NCBI GenBank assembly: GCA_002724575.1
Contig: PBPC01000065.1
Coordinates: 1-64,000, forward strand
DNA length: 64,000 nucleotides
Direction: 5' to 3'
From: Gemmatimonadota bacterium
GTDB lineage: Bacteria; Gemmatimonadota; Gemmatimonadetes; Longimicrobiales; Gaopeijiaceae
A program made the translations under genes and the position numbers. This document shows positions 27,133 to 35,745 of this stretch, one piece after another (positions within the stretch are counted from its first letter, which is position 1; each line of letters starts with the position of its first letter). Under the pieces are notes generated by a model. That model worked only from the letters and a program-made list of their open reading frames with translations, did no database searches and was not told the origin of the DNA.

Positions 27133-28131
27133 ATGGCGATCATTAGAGACATGATTCCGGCCTTTGAACTCTTCCAGCCGACGACGGTGGAAGATGCCCT
27201 AGCCTTAATGGCTGAACATGGAGAGGCAGGTTGGGTACTCGCTGGCGGACTCGATTCGTACGACTGGTTCAAAGACCGCATAAAGCGGCCTGAGGCAGTG
27301 ATTGACCTCGGCGGTATTGATGAGCTCAATGGTATCAGTGACGGTCAAGATGGGTTAGAAATCGGTGCAATGACCACGCTTACCGAAATCGTTCGACATG
27401 AGCGGGTACGCTCAGAGTACATGCTCTTGGCTGATGCTGCCGAGCATGTAGCGACTCCTCAGATTCGCAATCAGGGCACGCTCGGTGGAAACATTAGCCA
27501 GGATACCCGTTGCTGGTACTATCGTAGCGGTTGGGCTTGTTACCGCGCGGGAGGCAATACCTGCTATGCGGCCGCTCCTCAAGCTATGAACCGTGAGCAC
27601 GCGATTACGGGAACCAGCCGATGTGTGGCGGTGAACCCATCCGATACAGCTCCTGCGCTAGTCGCTCTCGATGCAAAGATGACCGTGCGCGGTCGACGTA
27701 GTTCTAGTGTCTACGATGCTGAGGACTTCTTTATTGGTCCGGCGACTGATATCACACGAATGACAATTCTCGAAGCAGGCGATCTACTTACTCAGATTGA
27801 TATTCCGAGCGAGTGGGCAAATGCGCACTTCTATTATGAGAAGGTTCGTGATCGGGGATCGTGGGATTTTCAACTGGTCAGTGTAGCAGCGGCTTTTAAG
27901 ACATCTGGCAATACGATTGAAGACGCTCGTATCGCTGTGAACGGTATAGCACCGTTCCCGGTGAGGCTTGATGCTGTCGAGCGGTTAGTGATAGGCGCAG
28001 CGGTCGACGAAGCGTTAGCGGTTGAGGCTGGTGAAATCGCGATCGATGGCTCTCGTCCCCTAAAGCATAATGAGTATAAACAGCCAATGACGAGTAATCT
28101 CGTGCGCCGTGCGGTCAGGAGTGTTGCATAA
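27133..28131 (+). CDS. FAD subunit of a molybdenum hydroxylase with extra 4Fe-4S motif
   Basis: A 332-residue medium subunit (CoxM-type FAD fold, AGGLDSYDWFKDRI N-terminal site and RNQGTLGGNISQD). Between residues 127 and 164 are four cysteines (Cys127, 136, 144, 164) in an inserted loop. The same loop is found, with similar spacing, in 4-hydroxybenzoyl-CoA reductase beta and in E. coli PaoB, where it binds an additional [4Fe-4S] cluster. This supports grouping with the aldehyde oxidoreductase/benzoyl-CoA reductase branch. It ends in TAATG, its stop overlapping the start of the cytochrome gene by one base, indicating coupled translation. Confidence 0.9.
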   Translation: MAIIRDMIPAFELFQPTTVEDALALMAEHGEAGWVLAGGLDSYDWFKDRIKRPEAVIDLGGIDELNGISDGQDGLEIGAMTTLTEIVRHERVRSEYMLLADAAEHVATPQIRNQGTLGGNISQDTRCWYYRSGWACYRAGGNTCYAAAPQAMNREHAITGTSRCVAVNPSDTAPALVALDAKMTVRGRRSSSVYDAEDFFIGPATDITRMTILEAGDLLTQIDIPSEWANAHFYYEKVRDRGSWDFQLVSVAAAFKTSGNTIEDARIAVNGIAPFPVRLDAVERLVIGAAVDEALAVEAGEIAIDGSRPLKHNEYKQPMTSNLVRRAVRSVA

Positions 28132-29084
28132 TGGGCCGATGGCTAGATGTCGAGTTAAATCCTTGGGGCCAAGAGGTACTGCAAGGGGTTTCATTGGAGT
28201 TGATGTACCTGGCGATTCTGCTGGCAGTGTTATTCGTGGTTGGCCATATGCTCTGGTATCGCTCTCGAGGGTTCTCTGAACATGAGGAGACAGTTGATGT
28301 CCAGGAGTCGGTGGCTGGCATTCCGGAGCGAATTGTCAGACACACCCTGCCTTCACGTATCTTCCATTGGACGATGGGAGCATCGATGCTCGTGCTACTC
28401 ATCACTGCGTTCGTTCCATTGCTCGGACTAGAGTTTGCGTGGGTGACAATCCACTGGATTGCTGGTGCTGTGTTAATTCTCACGATCATCTACCATGTAA
28501 TCCACTCCATTGTCTGGCAGGACTTTTGGTCGATGATGAGTATGGGAGCCAAGGATGTTCGAGAAGCCGTGGGTCATTTCCGGCATCTACTCTCTTCAAA
28601 GTCACCTGAGCCAGAAAAGCCAGGAAAATATCCGTTTGATCACCGGATGTATCATCAGGGTATCGTTGTGGTATCACTTGCAGCGATCGTGACCGGTGTC
28701 CTTATGACGTTGAGAATAAAGACACCATTCTGGGAACCAAACGCATATTATCCTTTTGTGGATCAAGCTGTCGCAGGAATGAATGAAATGGGTGAGCCAG
28801 TGATATCGCTCATGCCCGGAGCTGCGACAGGGCTTGTATTTGTCATCCATGGGATCGCAGGTGTTGCGTTAATCATTATGGTTGCCGCGCATATCTACTT
28901 TGCGATCAGGCCAGACAAACGCTACTACCTGTGGGGAATGATTCGGGGTTGGATCGATCGCGAGCAGTACCTGGCACACTTTGACCCTGATAAATGGTCT
29001 GTTGTAGATGGGAGCATTCAGGAGAGCCCGCCTGGTGGAGCAATTGCAGACTCGACAGTGAGTGCTCCACGCGCAGACGACTAG
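28131..29084 (+). CDS. di-heme b membrane subunit, formate dehydrogenase gamma/cytochrome b561-like
   Basis: A 317-residue membrane protein with five or six spans and histidines that could bind two b hemes: RIFHWTMG, VTIHWIAG, IYHVIHS, HQGIVVV, VIHGIAG and AAHIYF. The histidine in the first span with RxFHW and the later AAHIYF are typical of the formate dehydrogenase gamma and nickel-dependent hydrogenase cytochrome b families. Coupled by a one-base overlap to the FAD subunit, it most likely draws electrons from the periplasmic molybdenum enzyme into the quinone pool. A cytochrome b partner is not part of PaoABC, so the respiratory link is noteworthy. Confidence 0.85.
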   Translation: MGRWLDVELNPWGQEVLQGVSLELMYLAILLAVLFVVGHMLWYRSRGFSEHEETVDVQESVAGIPERIVRHTLPSRIFHWTMGASMLVLLITAFVPLLGLEFAWVTIHWIAGAVLILTIIYHVIHSIVWQDFWSMMSMGAKDVREAVGHFRHLLSSKSPEPEKPGKYPFDHRMYHQGIVVVSLAAIVTGVLMTLRIKTPFWEPNAYYPFVDQAVAGMNEMGEPVISLMPGAATGLVFVIHGIAGVALIIMVAAHIYFAIRPDKRYYLWGMIRGWIDREQYLAHFDPDKWSVVDGSIQESPPGGAIADSTVSAPRADD

Positions 29085-29148
29085 AGGCTGTGCTTCCAGA
29101 GAAGATCAACGAAATCCTAAGCCATCACACCCACTACTGAGGCCTGCC

Positions 29149-29547
29149 GTGCCCTCCTCCCGCGAAGACGTCAAGACACGTATCGATGCCATTGAGGAGA
29201 GCTATGAGTTTTTCCTTGCTTATGCCGCTCAGGGGTTAACCAGTGACCAGGGCTCGAAAGCCGGGGGCCAGCTTCGGGGCTTTCTAGAGAAGACAGAGTC
29301 AGCCCTCGATGGTTTGCGTTCGGCGTTTGACTCACTTGTGGATGAAGAGTCTATGACGCCACGAGACAATTGGTCAGAAGCGCTTGATGTACTCGAGAGC
29401 GATGCTTCTGCTACACTCGCGGCAGTTCGGCTCGTTTCAAGCCAGGAAGGGATTAGCTCCCAGCTCATCGATAACCTCAACGCGAACATACACTTTCGAG
29501 CGTTGCTAACAGATCTCTTTCTGATGGATGAGTTGATCGGAGCATAA
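29149..29547 (+). CDS. small helical protein of the molybdenum operon, unknown function
   Basis: The best start is GTG 29149 (GAGG seven bases upstream), giving about 132 residues; the frame can be extended to 29062. The sequence is all-helical and soluble, beginning SSREDVKTRIDAIEESYEF, with low cysteine content and no recognised motif. It lies 64 bases after the cytochrome gene and may be an assembly or accessory protein. I do not recognise the family. Confidence 0.55.
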   Translation: MPSSREDVKTRIDAIEESYEFFLAYAAQGLTSDQGSKAGGQLRGFLEKTESALDGLRSAFDSLVDEESMTPRDNWSEALDVLESDASATLAAVRLVSSQEGISSQLIDNLNANIHFRALLTDLFLMDELIGA

Positions 29548-29641
29548 TGGGGTCTGGGCTCTCTGCTCAACTGAGGTAGCTTTCTAGCTGGTCCGATTCT
29601 TCTGGATCGGAATGTGACCCTTTCAGGGAATAGCTTCTGCG

Positions 29642-30130
29642 ATGTTCTCACTCCCAGCACTGGGCAATATTGGAGAATTCGTTAGCGGGATTGCGGTCAT
29701 TGTTTCGCTGATATATCTAGCCCGTCAAACCATTCACAACACCCGTTCTGTGCAGGCAGCTTCGTTCAATTCAATGGTACAGAACAGTATCCGGCTTCTA
29801 GAGCACTCCTTCCGCGACTCCGAATTTGCCTCCTTCTATGAGCGGGCAGAGCGGGATCCTGATGCTTTGTCTCCTGACGAGAAGGTTCGTTGGGATTCCT
29901 ATATGACCTCAGTATTTCGGCATTTTGGCAATCTCATGTACCAGCACCGCGTCGGCGCACTTGATGACCAGATGTGGGAGGCGTACCGGGAGACGTTAAA
30001 GGAGCATCTTCGAGCACCTTCTTGGGGTATTTGGTACCGCAAGCACTCCCAAATCTTCAGCAAGGCGCTCACCGAACAAGTTGAGCGATCTCTCAAGGAA
30101 ATCGAAGCAGAGGTGGCCGATCAGGCTTGA
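29642..30130 (+). CDS. single-span membrane-anchored protein of unknown function
   Basis: A 162-residue protein from ATG 29642. One N-terminal membrane span (GEFVSGIAVIVSLIYLARQTIHNT) is followed by a soluble helical region with an EFASFYERAERDPDALSPDEK stretch. This layout, with a GxIGEFVxGIAVxxSLIYLA opening, recurs in many marine proteobacterial proteins I have seen, but its function is unknown. It is placed between the two molybdenum systems; a preceding hairpin, TCCGAT (29592-29597) and ATCGGA (29606-29611), may end the upstream operon but has no T run. Confidence 0.6.
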   Translation: MFSLPALGNIGEFVSGIAVIVSLIYLARQTIHNTRSVQAASFNSMVQNSIRLLEHSFRDSEFASFYERAERDPDALSPDEKVRWDSYMTSVFRHFGNLMYQHRVGALDDQMWEAYRETLKEHLRAPSWGIWYRKHSQIFSKALTEQVERSLKEIEAEVADQA

Positions 30131-30303
30131 ATTACGATTTGTTACACAAGTTTTTGAATGTGACCTGCCTGGCCTAAGTGTCCTTGGGTAACCATTAGTA
30201 GCTAACGAGTACTAAGCCCTAGGAAGTAGCCTGTGGAACTTAGGTCTTTCCTTAAGTAGCTTGCCTAGCACGCTACCCGACTTTCCTAATTGAGATCTGC
30301 CGG

Positions 30304-31833
30304 ATGCCGACAACTCAGGTTCCTACAGCAACTCGCGAACCGCTCTGGGCTAAGGTCATCGATCATACACGCTGTATCGGGTGCCACGCTTGTACGACCG
30401 CATGTAAATCTGAAAACGAAGTTCCTCTTTCGGTGACTCGTACATATGTGAAGTACGTGGACACTGGGATATTCCCACAGGCCCGTCGCTCATTTCAGGT
30501 TACGCGGTGTAACCAGTGCGATGATGCGCCTTGTGTAGAAGCTTGTCCGACGACAGCGATGTTTCGACGAGCTGATGGTATTGTGGATTTTGATAAGTCG
30601 ATCTGTGTAGGGTGTAAAGCATGTATCGCAGCTTGCCCATACGATGCGATCTTCATTAATCCTGAAGACAAATCTGCTGAGAAGTGCAACTTTTGCGCTC
30701 ACCGTCTAGATGTTGGTCTCGAACCAGCTTGTGTGATTGTTTGTCCGACTGAGGCGATTCTCGTAGGCGACATGAATGACCCACTGTCGGCTGTGAGTGG
30801 AATTATTAACAGGGAAGCTGTTGCGGTCCGGAGGCCTGAGAAGGAGACCCGTCCGAAGCTTTACTACAAGGGTGCCGATCAAGCTACACTTGATCCATTG
30901 GCTGCACGCCGCCCAGATGGCGGAATTTTTATGTGGAGTGAGCAAGGAGACGTCAAGCACCAGGTGCCTTCTGGCCATTCTGGTCCATCAAACAGTTCGG
31001 CCGCTGCTCTACTAAGCTACGATATCCCTCACCGTGCACCGTGGGATTGGCGAGTAAGTCTGTACACGTTTACCAAGTCGATATCGTCGGGGGCCTACCT
31101 GGTGCCGCTTCTACTTGGCTTAAGTGGGATGATTACGTGGACAAACCCAGTTTGGACTCTACTGGGGCCGATAGTAGCAATGATCTTCCTGATGTTTACT
31201 GGTGCGCTATTGGTCTGGGACCTTGATCATCCTGAGCGTTTCTGGATGGTGCTTACCAGGCCGCAGTGGCGAAGTTGGCTTGTGAGGGGAGGCTTTATCA
31301 TTACTGCTTATGGGGGAATCCTTGCACTGCATTTGGGGGCAGTTATAGGAGGGCGTCCTGAAATTCCACAAAGCCTGGCTTGGTTGGGTGGCCCTCTTGC
31401 TGCTATGACCGCGATTTATACTGCTTATCTCTTTGCTCAGGCTAAGGCGCGGGATCTTTGGCAAAGCCCACTGCTTCCTCCCCATCTGCTGGTCCAAGCC
31501 CTTCTAGCCGGTTCTGCAAGCCTGATTCTTTTGAATCCCATCGAGCTAGGGGTTGGTGCGATCTGGACTCTCCAAGCTTCTTTGGTGGTTCATCTCATTC
31601 TGGCTCTAGGTGAGGTAAGCATGCCCCATCCGACGGCGCACGCAGCCCTCGCTGCCAGGAATATGACCAAAGGGGCATACGCCACTTTTTATTGGGGGGG
31701 AATAGTGCTGACTGCAAGTGCTCTTCTCTTGATGAGTGCTAGTATCACTATTGGAGCGCTAGCGGGTTTAGTAGGCCTCTTTTTACACGAACATGCCTAC
31801 GTTCAGGCTGGCCAGTCAGTACCGCTCGCATGA
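30304..31833 (+). CDS. FeS-NrfD fusion: 4x[4Fe-4S] ferredoxin domain joined to a membrane quinone subunit
   Basis: Residues 24-147 carry sixteen cysteines in four ferredoxin sets: Cys24/27/30/34, 69/72/77/81, 101/104/107/111 and 128/131/143/147, as in DmsB/PsrB/HybA electron-transfer subunits. From about residue 235 the protein continues as a NrfD/PsrC-type membrane domain of about eight spans, opening with YDIPHRAPWDWRVSLYTF and including GAYLVPLLLG. So one polypeptide combines the usual B and C subunits of a CISM enzyme. It overlaps the catalytic subunit by four bases (ATGA), so the two are made together. It should move electrons between the Mo enzyme and quinone. There is no signal peptide, so the FeS part is cytoplasmic. 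Confidence 0.9.
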   Translation: MPTTQVPTATREPLWAKVIDHTRCIGCHACTTACKSENEVPLSVTRTYVKYVDTGIFPQARRSFQVTRCNQCDDAPCVEACPTTAMFRRADGIVDFDKSICVGCKACIAACPYDAIFINPEDKSAEKCNFCAHRLDVGLEPACVIVCPTEAILVGDMNDPLSAVSGIINREAVAVRRPEKETRPKLYYKGADQATLDPLAARRPDGGIFMWSEQGDVKHQVPSGHSGPSNSSAAALLSYDIPHRAPWDWRVSLYTFTKSISSGAYLVPLLLGLSGMITWTNPVWTLLGPIVAMIFLMFTGALLVWDLDHPERFWMVLTRPQWRSWLVRGGFIITAYGGILALHLGAVIGGRPEIPQSLAWLGGPLAAMTAIYTAYLFAQAKARDLWQSPLLPPHLLVQALLAGSASLILLNPIELGVGAIWTLQASLVVHLILALGEVSMPHPTAHAALAARNMTKGAYATFYWGGIVLTASALLLMSASITIGALAGLVGLFLHEHAYVQAGQSVPLA

Positions 31834-34766
31834 ATGACTCGACCCATCTTAGTGAGCTGAATCAAAGAGTTTCAGCTGCGAAAGCTGAAGTTGAAGGTCG
31901 GGGTGAAACGTTCTATCCAGGTGCTAGCCGGATTCATCTCGCGTCGTTTCCACCGAGGGAACGTTGGAATGATTGGGTGGAACTGGACTCAAAGTCGTGG
32001 CCGGATAAAGTCGAGAAGCGGTACATGCTGGTACCGACTACGTGCTTTAACTGTGAGTCGGCTTGTGGACTGCTAGCATACGTTGATAGAGAAACTCTTC
32101 AGGTCAGGAAGTTCGAAGGGAATCCTGAACATCCAGGCTCAAGAGGCAGGAACTGTGGTAAGGGGCCTGCGACACTCAACCAGATTACAGATCCAGACCG
32201 AATTCTTTACCCATTGAAGCGGAGCGGACGCCGTGGCGAAGGGAAATGGGAACAGATTTCATGGGATGAAGCACTCGATGCAATCGCCGGGCGAATCCGA
32301 ACTGCAATGCAGGAGGAGCGTCACGAAGAGGTGATCTATCATGTCGGGCGTCCGGGAGAGGATGGATACACTGAACGCATGCTCGCAGCATGGGGGGTCG
32401 ACGGTCATAACTCGCATACGAATGTATGCTCAAGCGGTGCACGATCTGGATATCATTGGTGGATGGGAATGGACAGGCCCAGTCCCGATTACAGCAATGC
32501 TAAAGTTATCCTGCTTGTCAGTAGTCACTTAGAGACGGGCCACTACTTCAATCCTCATGCTCAGAGGATTATCGAGGGTAAGAAGAATGGTGCGAAGCTC
32601 ATAGTCTTTGATACCCGTCTGTCCAACACAGCTACCCATGCTGATCACTGGTTGTCTCCTTATCCAGGCTCGGAGGCATTGATCTTTCTTGCGATTGCAA
32701 GCTGGATGATCCGCGAAGGCAAATACGACCGAGAATTTGTTCGGCGTTGGTGGAACTGGCAGGAGTACATGGAGGTCGTGAATGACAAGCCCGGTGCCTC
32801 TTTTGAGAATTTTGAGGAGCACCTTCGTGAGATATACTCTGAATTTACCTTCGAATACGCATCGACAGAGTCTGGTATCGATGCTACGACACTTCTAGAG
32901 GTAGCGAATGTAGTGTCGACGGCGGGTACTCGTTTTGCGACTCATAATTGGAGGAGTGCTGGCTCAGGGAATCTGGGAGGGTGGCAGGTCGCTCGCACAC
33001 TGACTTTGCTGAATGCACTACTAGGAGCGCTAGCTACTGAGGGTGGGACATTTCCTAATTCCTGGAATAAGTTCACGCCTAGGCCTCCTCGTTTGCCACA
33101 TCAACATCCGAAGAGATGGAACGAAGTGACATGGCCCCGTGAGTATCCATTATCACTTATGGAGATGTCGTTCCTCATGCCGCATCTAATGAAGGATCAG
33201 GATGCCCATCTCGATGTTTACTTTACTCGTGTCTACAACCCGGTATGGACCAACCCAGATGGGTTCAGTTGGATAGAGATGTTGAGTGATGAGGAACGGA
33301 TTGGACTGCATGTTGCAATGACACCTACATGGAATGAGACTGCATACTTTGCTGACTACATCCTGCCGATGGGGCATGCTTCGGAACGCCATGATCTCAC
33401 TTCTTATGAGCAGTATAACGGCCAATGGATTGCCTTCCGGCAGCCGGTGCTGCGCGCAGCTCGGGAGCGTTTGGACGAGAAAATCACTGACACGCGTCAG
33501 GTAAATCCTGGAGAAGTTTGGGAAGAGAATGAGTTCTGGATTGATCTTACGTGGCGAATTGATCCAGACGGATCACTCGGGATCCGAGAATTCTTTGAAT
33601 CCAAGAAGGTTCCCGGTGAAAAAATGACGATCGACGAGTATTACAGTTGGATCTTTGATAACTCGGTACCAGGTCTTCCTGAGGCTTCAGCAGCAGAGGG
33701 ATTGACCCCTCTTGAGTACATGCGTCGATATGGGGCATTCGAGATTTCGAATAAGGTTGGCAGGGTGCATGAGCAGTCGGTTCCTGATAATGAGCTAGAG
33801 GATGTGCGGGTGGATGAAATGGGTCGAGTGTTCAGTCGGGCACCGACACCTCCCAGTCCTAAAGCTCCGGGAGGAACCAAGATTGACGACGATGAGGATG
33901 GGAGGCGCAGAGTCGGGATCAGGGTAGATGGGGAGATCCTTAAAGGGTGGCCCACGCCGACTGGGAAACTCGAATTTTGGTCACGTACACTGTATGACTG
34001 GGGTTGGCCTGAACTTGCGATACCTACATACATAAAGAGCCATATTCACCCGGAAAATCTTGAGGATGATCAGATTCCTTTGATCACCACATTCCGTGTG
34101 CCTGTCCAGATTCATACACGCAGTGCGAACTCGAAATGGCTGGATGAGATCGCTCATACAAACCCGCTTTGGATCCATCCAACAGATGCCGATAGAATCG
34201 GAATTTCAAAGACGGGTGATCTCGTGAGAGTTGAGACGGAGCTCGGTTACTTTGTTATTAAGTCTTGGATTACCGAAGGTATCCGGCCTGGAGTTGCCGC
34301 GTGCAGCCATCATATGGGTCGGTGGAAGCCGGAGGGGCATAAAGGGCAGCGACTGGGGATAAGTACTGTGGCGTTGAACCAAGAAGGTTCTGAGTGGTCA
34401 CTCACGCCTCGTAAGGGTGGTGAGCCATTTGCTTCATCAGATCCTGATACCATGCGCATTTGGTGGACAGACCTAGGCGTGCACCAAAATCTCACTCATG
34501 CAGTACATCCCGACCCAATTTCCGGGATGCACTGCTGGCATCAAGCTGTACGAATTTGTCCGGCTAAAGAGGGGGATCAAGCTGGCGATGTCTCAGTAGA
34601 TACGGGTAAGTCTCAAGCAGCCTACGAGAAGTGGCTGGCAATGACTCGTTCAGCGGATCGCTATTCTCCCGATGGAATGAGGCGTCCATACTGGATGTTA
34701 AGACCTGTGCGCCCTGAACGTGAAGCATACCGTCTTCCTCTAGAAACTGAGCCTGCTAAAGTATGA
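31830..34766 (+). CDS. bis-MGD molybdoenzyme catalytic subunit (CISM family), no Tat signal
   Basis: A 978-residue molybdopterin oxidoreductase of the DMSO reductase superfamily. The FeS0 cluster motif CFNCESACG (followed by a fourth Cys in RNCGKG) is near residues 72-110, and the MoCo domains follow, with KWEQISWDEALDAIAGRI and THTNVCSSGARSGYHWW, where the Cys is a candidate Mo ligand. The C-terminal domain has the WIHPTDADRIGI and VRVETELGYFV dinucleotide-binding block. The N-terminus (MNDSTHLSELNQR) has no twin-arginine motif, so the enzyme probably stays in the cytoplasm, as in cytoplasmic sulfite dehydrogenase SoeABC. The substrate is not shown; a sulfur oxyanion is suggested by the SulP gene in the same operon. 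Confidence 0.88.
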   Translation: MNDSTHLSELNQRVSAAKAEVEGRGETFYPGASRIHLASFPPRERWNDWVELDSKSWPDKVEKRYMLVPTTCFNCESACGLLAYVDRETLQVRKFEGNPEHPGSRGRNCGKGPATLNQITDPDRILYPLKRSGRRGEGKWEQISWDEALDAIAGRIRTAMQEERHEEVIYHVGRPGEDGYTERMLAAWGVDGHNSHTNVCSSGARSGYHWWMGMDRPSPDYSNAKVILLVSSHLETGHYFNPHAQRIIEGKKNGAKLIVFDTRLSNTATHADHWLSPYPGSEALIFLAIASWMIREGKYDREFVRRWWNWQEYMEVVNDKPGASFENFEEHLREIYSEFTFEYASTESGIDATTLLEVANVVSTAGTRFATHNWRSAGSGNLGGWQVARTLTLLNALLGALATEGGTFPNSWNKFTPRPPRLPHQHPKRWNEVTWPREYPLSLMEMSFLMPHLMKDQDAHLDVYFTRVYNPVWTNPDGFSWIEMLSDEERIGLHVAMTPTWNETAYFADYILPMGHASERHDLTSYEQYNGQWIAFRQPVLRAARERLDEKITDTRQVNPGEVWEENEFWIDLTWRIDPDGSLGIREFFESKKVPGEKMTIDEYYSWIFDNSVPGLPEASAAEGLTPLEYMRRYGAFEISNKVGRVHEQSVPDNELEDVRVDEMGRVFSRAPTPPSPKAPGGTKIDDDEDGRRRVGIRVDGEILKGWPTPTGKLEFWSRTLYDWGWPELAIPTYIKSHIHPENLEDDQIPLITTFRVPVQIHTRSANSKWLDEIAHTNPLWIHPTDADRIGISKTGDLVRVETELGYFVIKSWITEGIRPGVAACSHHMGRWKPEGHKGQRLGISTVALNQEGSEWSLTPRKGGEPFASSDPDTMRIWWTDLGVHQNLTHAVHPDPISGMHCWHQAVRICPAKEGDQAGDVSVDTGKSQAAYEKWLAMTRSADRYSPDGMRRPYWMLRPVRPEREAYRLPLETEPAKV

Positions 34767-34773
34767 CGCTCAC

Positions 34774-35745
34774 GTGAGGAATCAGGGATTAGACCTGTAT
34801 CTTACACCTGATCCCTTGAAGGAATCGGGGCAGGCTTCCGTTGACCTGATTCGCACCCTAGCAGTTTTCGCAGAGGCACCTGCTTCAGAGCACATTCACC
34901 TTTGGAAAACTCTGGGAATCGAGGATTCACCTAGTGCTTCGGACTACGCCGATGTTTTTCTTTTCCAGCTTTATCCTTATGCATCGGTGCACCTTGGCTC
35001 AGAAGGTATGTTGGGAGGAGAGGCACAAAACCGCGTGGCCGGATTTTGGGGGGCATTAGGAAGGAATCCTCCTCCGGAGCCGGACCATCTTGCAGCCCTA
35101 CTAGGTTTGTATGCGACATTGAGCGAGCAGATCGGTCTCGTAGGGAACAGTTCAGGAAAACCTCCTCGTTTTTCAGAAGCTGAGACGCTGATGATTCATC
35201 GGGGCAGGGACGCTCTTCTTCAGGAGCACATAGCTCCTTGGGTCCCAGCCTACCTGGAGCGTGTGATTGAGATTGCTGCGGGACCCTATCGCAGCTGGGC
35301 ACTTCTTCTTGATAAAGTCTTACGGGTTGAACTTGTCCGAGCAGGTTGCCCAAAACAGTTACCCTTACACCTTCGTGAGTCATCGCCACTTGCGGATCCG
35401 CGGACTGATGGAGCGGATGCGTTCATCTCTGGCCTTCTCGCACCCGTACGGGCTGGAATCATTCTGGCCAGGGCTGATCTTGCTCGTCTCTCTTCTGAGC
35501 TCGACCTGGGATTGAGAGCTGGTGAACGTCGGTACGCTCTAGAGCACCTTCTCAGTCAGGACTCCAGTAGATTTCTGCAGTCACTTGCTACCGAAGCAGA
35601 TAGACAGGCGGCGGGCCACGAGCATCGTCGGGAATTACTCGGAATTACCGCTGATTTTTTCTTAGATCAAGCTCAGACAACCTCGAAACTACTGAGACAA
35701 CTTTCAGAAGGAGGAGCAAAAATAACCGCTGAAACTGTGTCTTGA
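34774..35745 (+). CDS. TorD/DmsD-family molybdoenzyme chaperone
   Basis: A 323-residue helical protein starting at GTG 34774, seven bases after the catalytic subunit. The ADVFLFQLYPYASVHLG stretch and EPDHLAALLGLYATL near residue 106 resemble the E-x-x-D-H region of TorD-type chaperones that bind the N-terminal part of Mo enzymes during cofactor insertion. It is about 100 residues longer than usual TorD (about 200). It overlaps the next start by four bases. Because the Mo enzyme has no Tat signal here, the chaperone probably serves cofactor loading rather than export proofreading. Confidence 0.8.
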   Translation: MRNQGLDLYLTPDPLKESGQASVDLIRTLAVFAEAPASEHIHLWKTLGIEDSPSASDYADVFLFQLYPYASVHLGSEGMLGGEAQNRVAGFWGALGRNPPPEPDHLAALLGLYATLSEQIGLVGNSSGKPPRFSEAETLMIHRGRDALLQEHIAPWVPAYLERVIEIAAGPYRSWALLLDKVLRVELVRAGCPKQLPLHLRESSPLADPRTDGADAFISGLLAPVRAGIILARADLARLSSELDLGLRAGERRYALEHLLSQDSSRFLQSLATEADRQAAGHEHRRELLGITADFFLDQAQTTSKLLRQLSEGGAKITAETVS

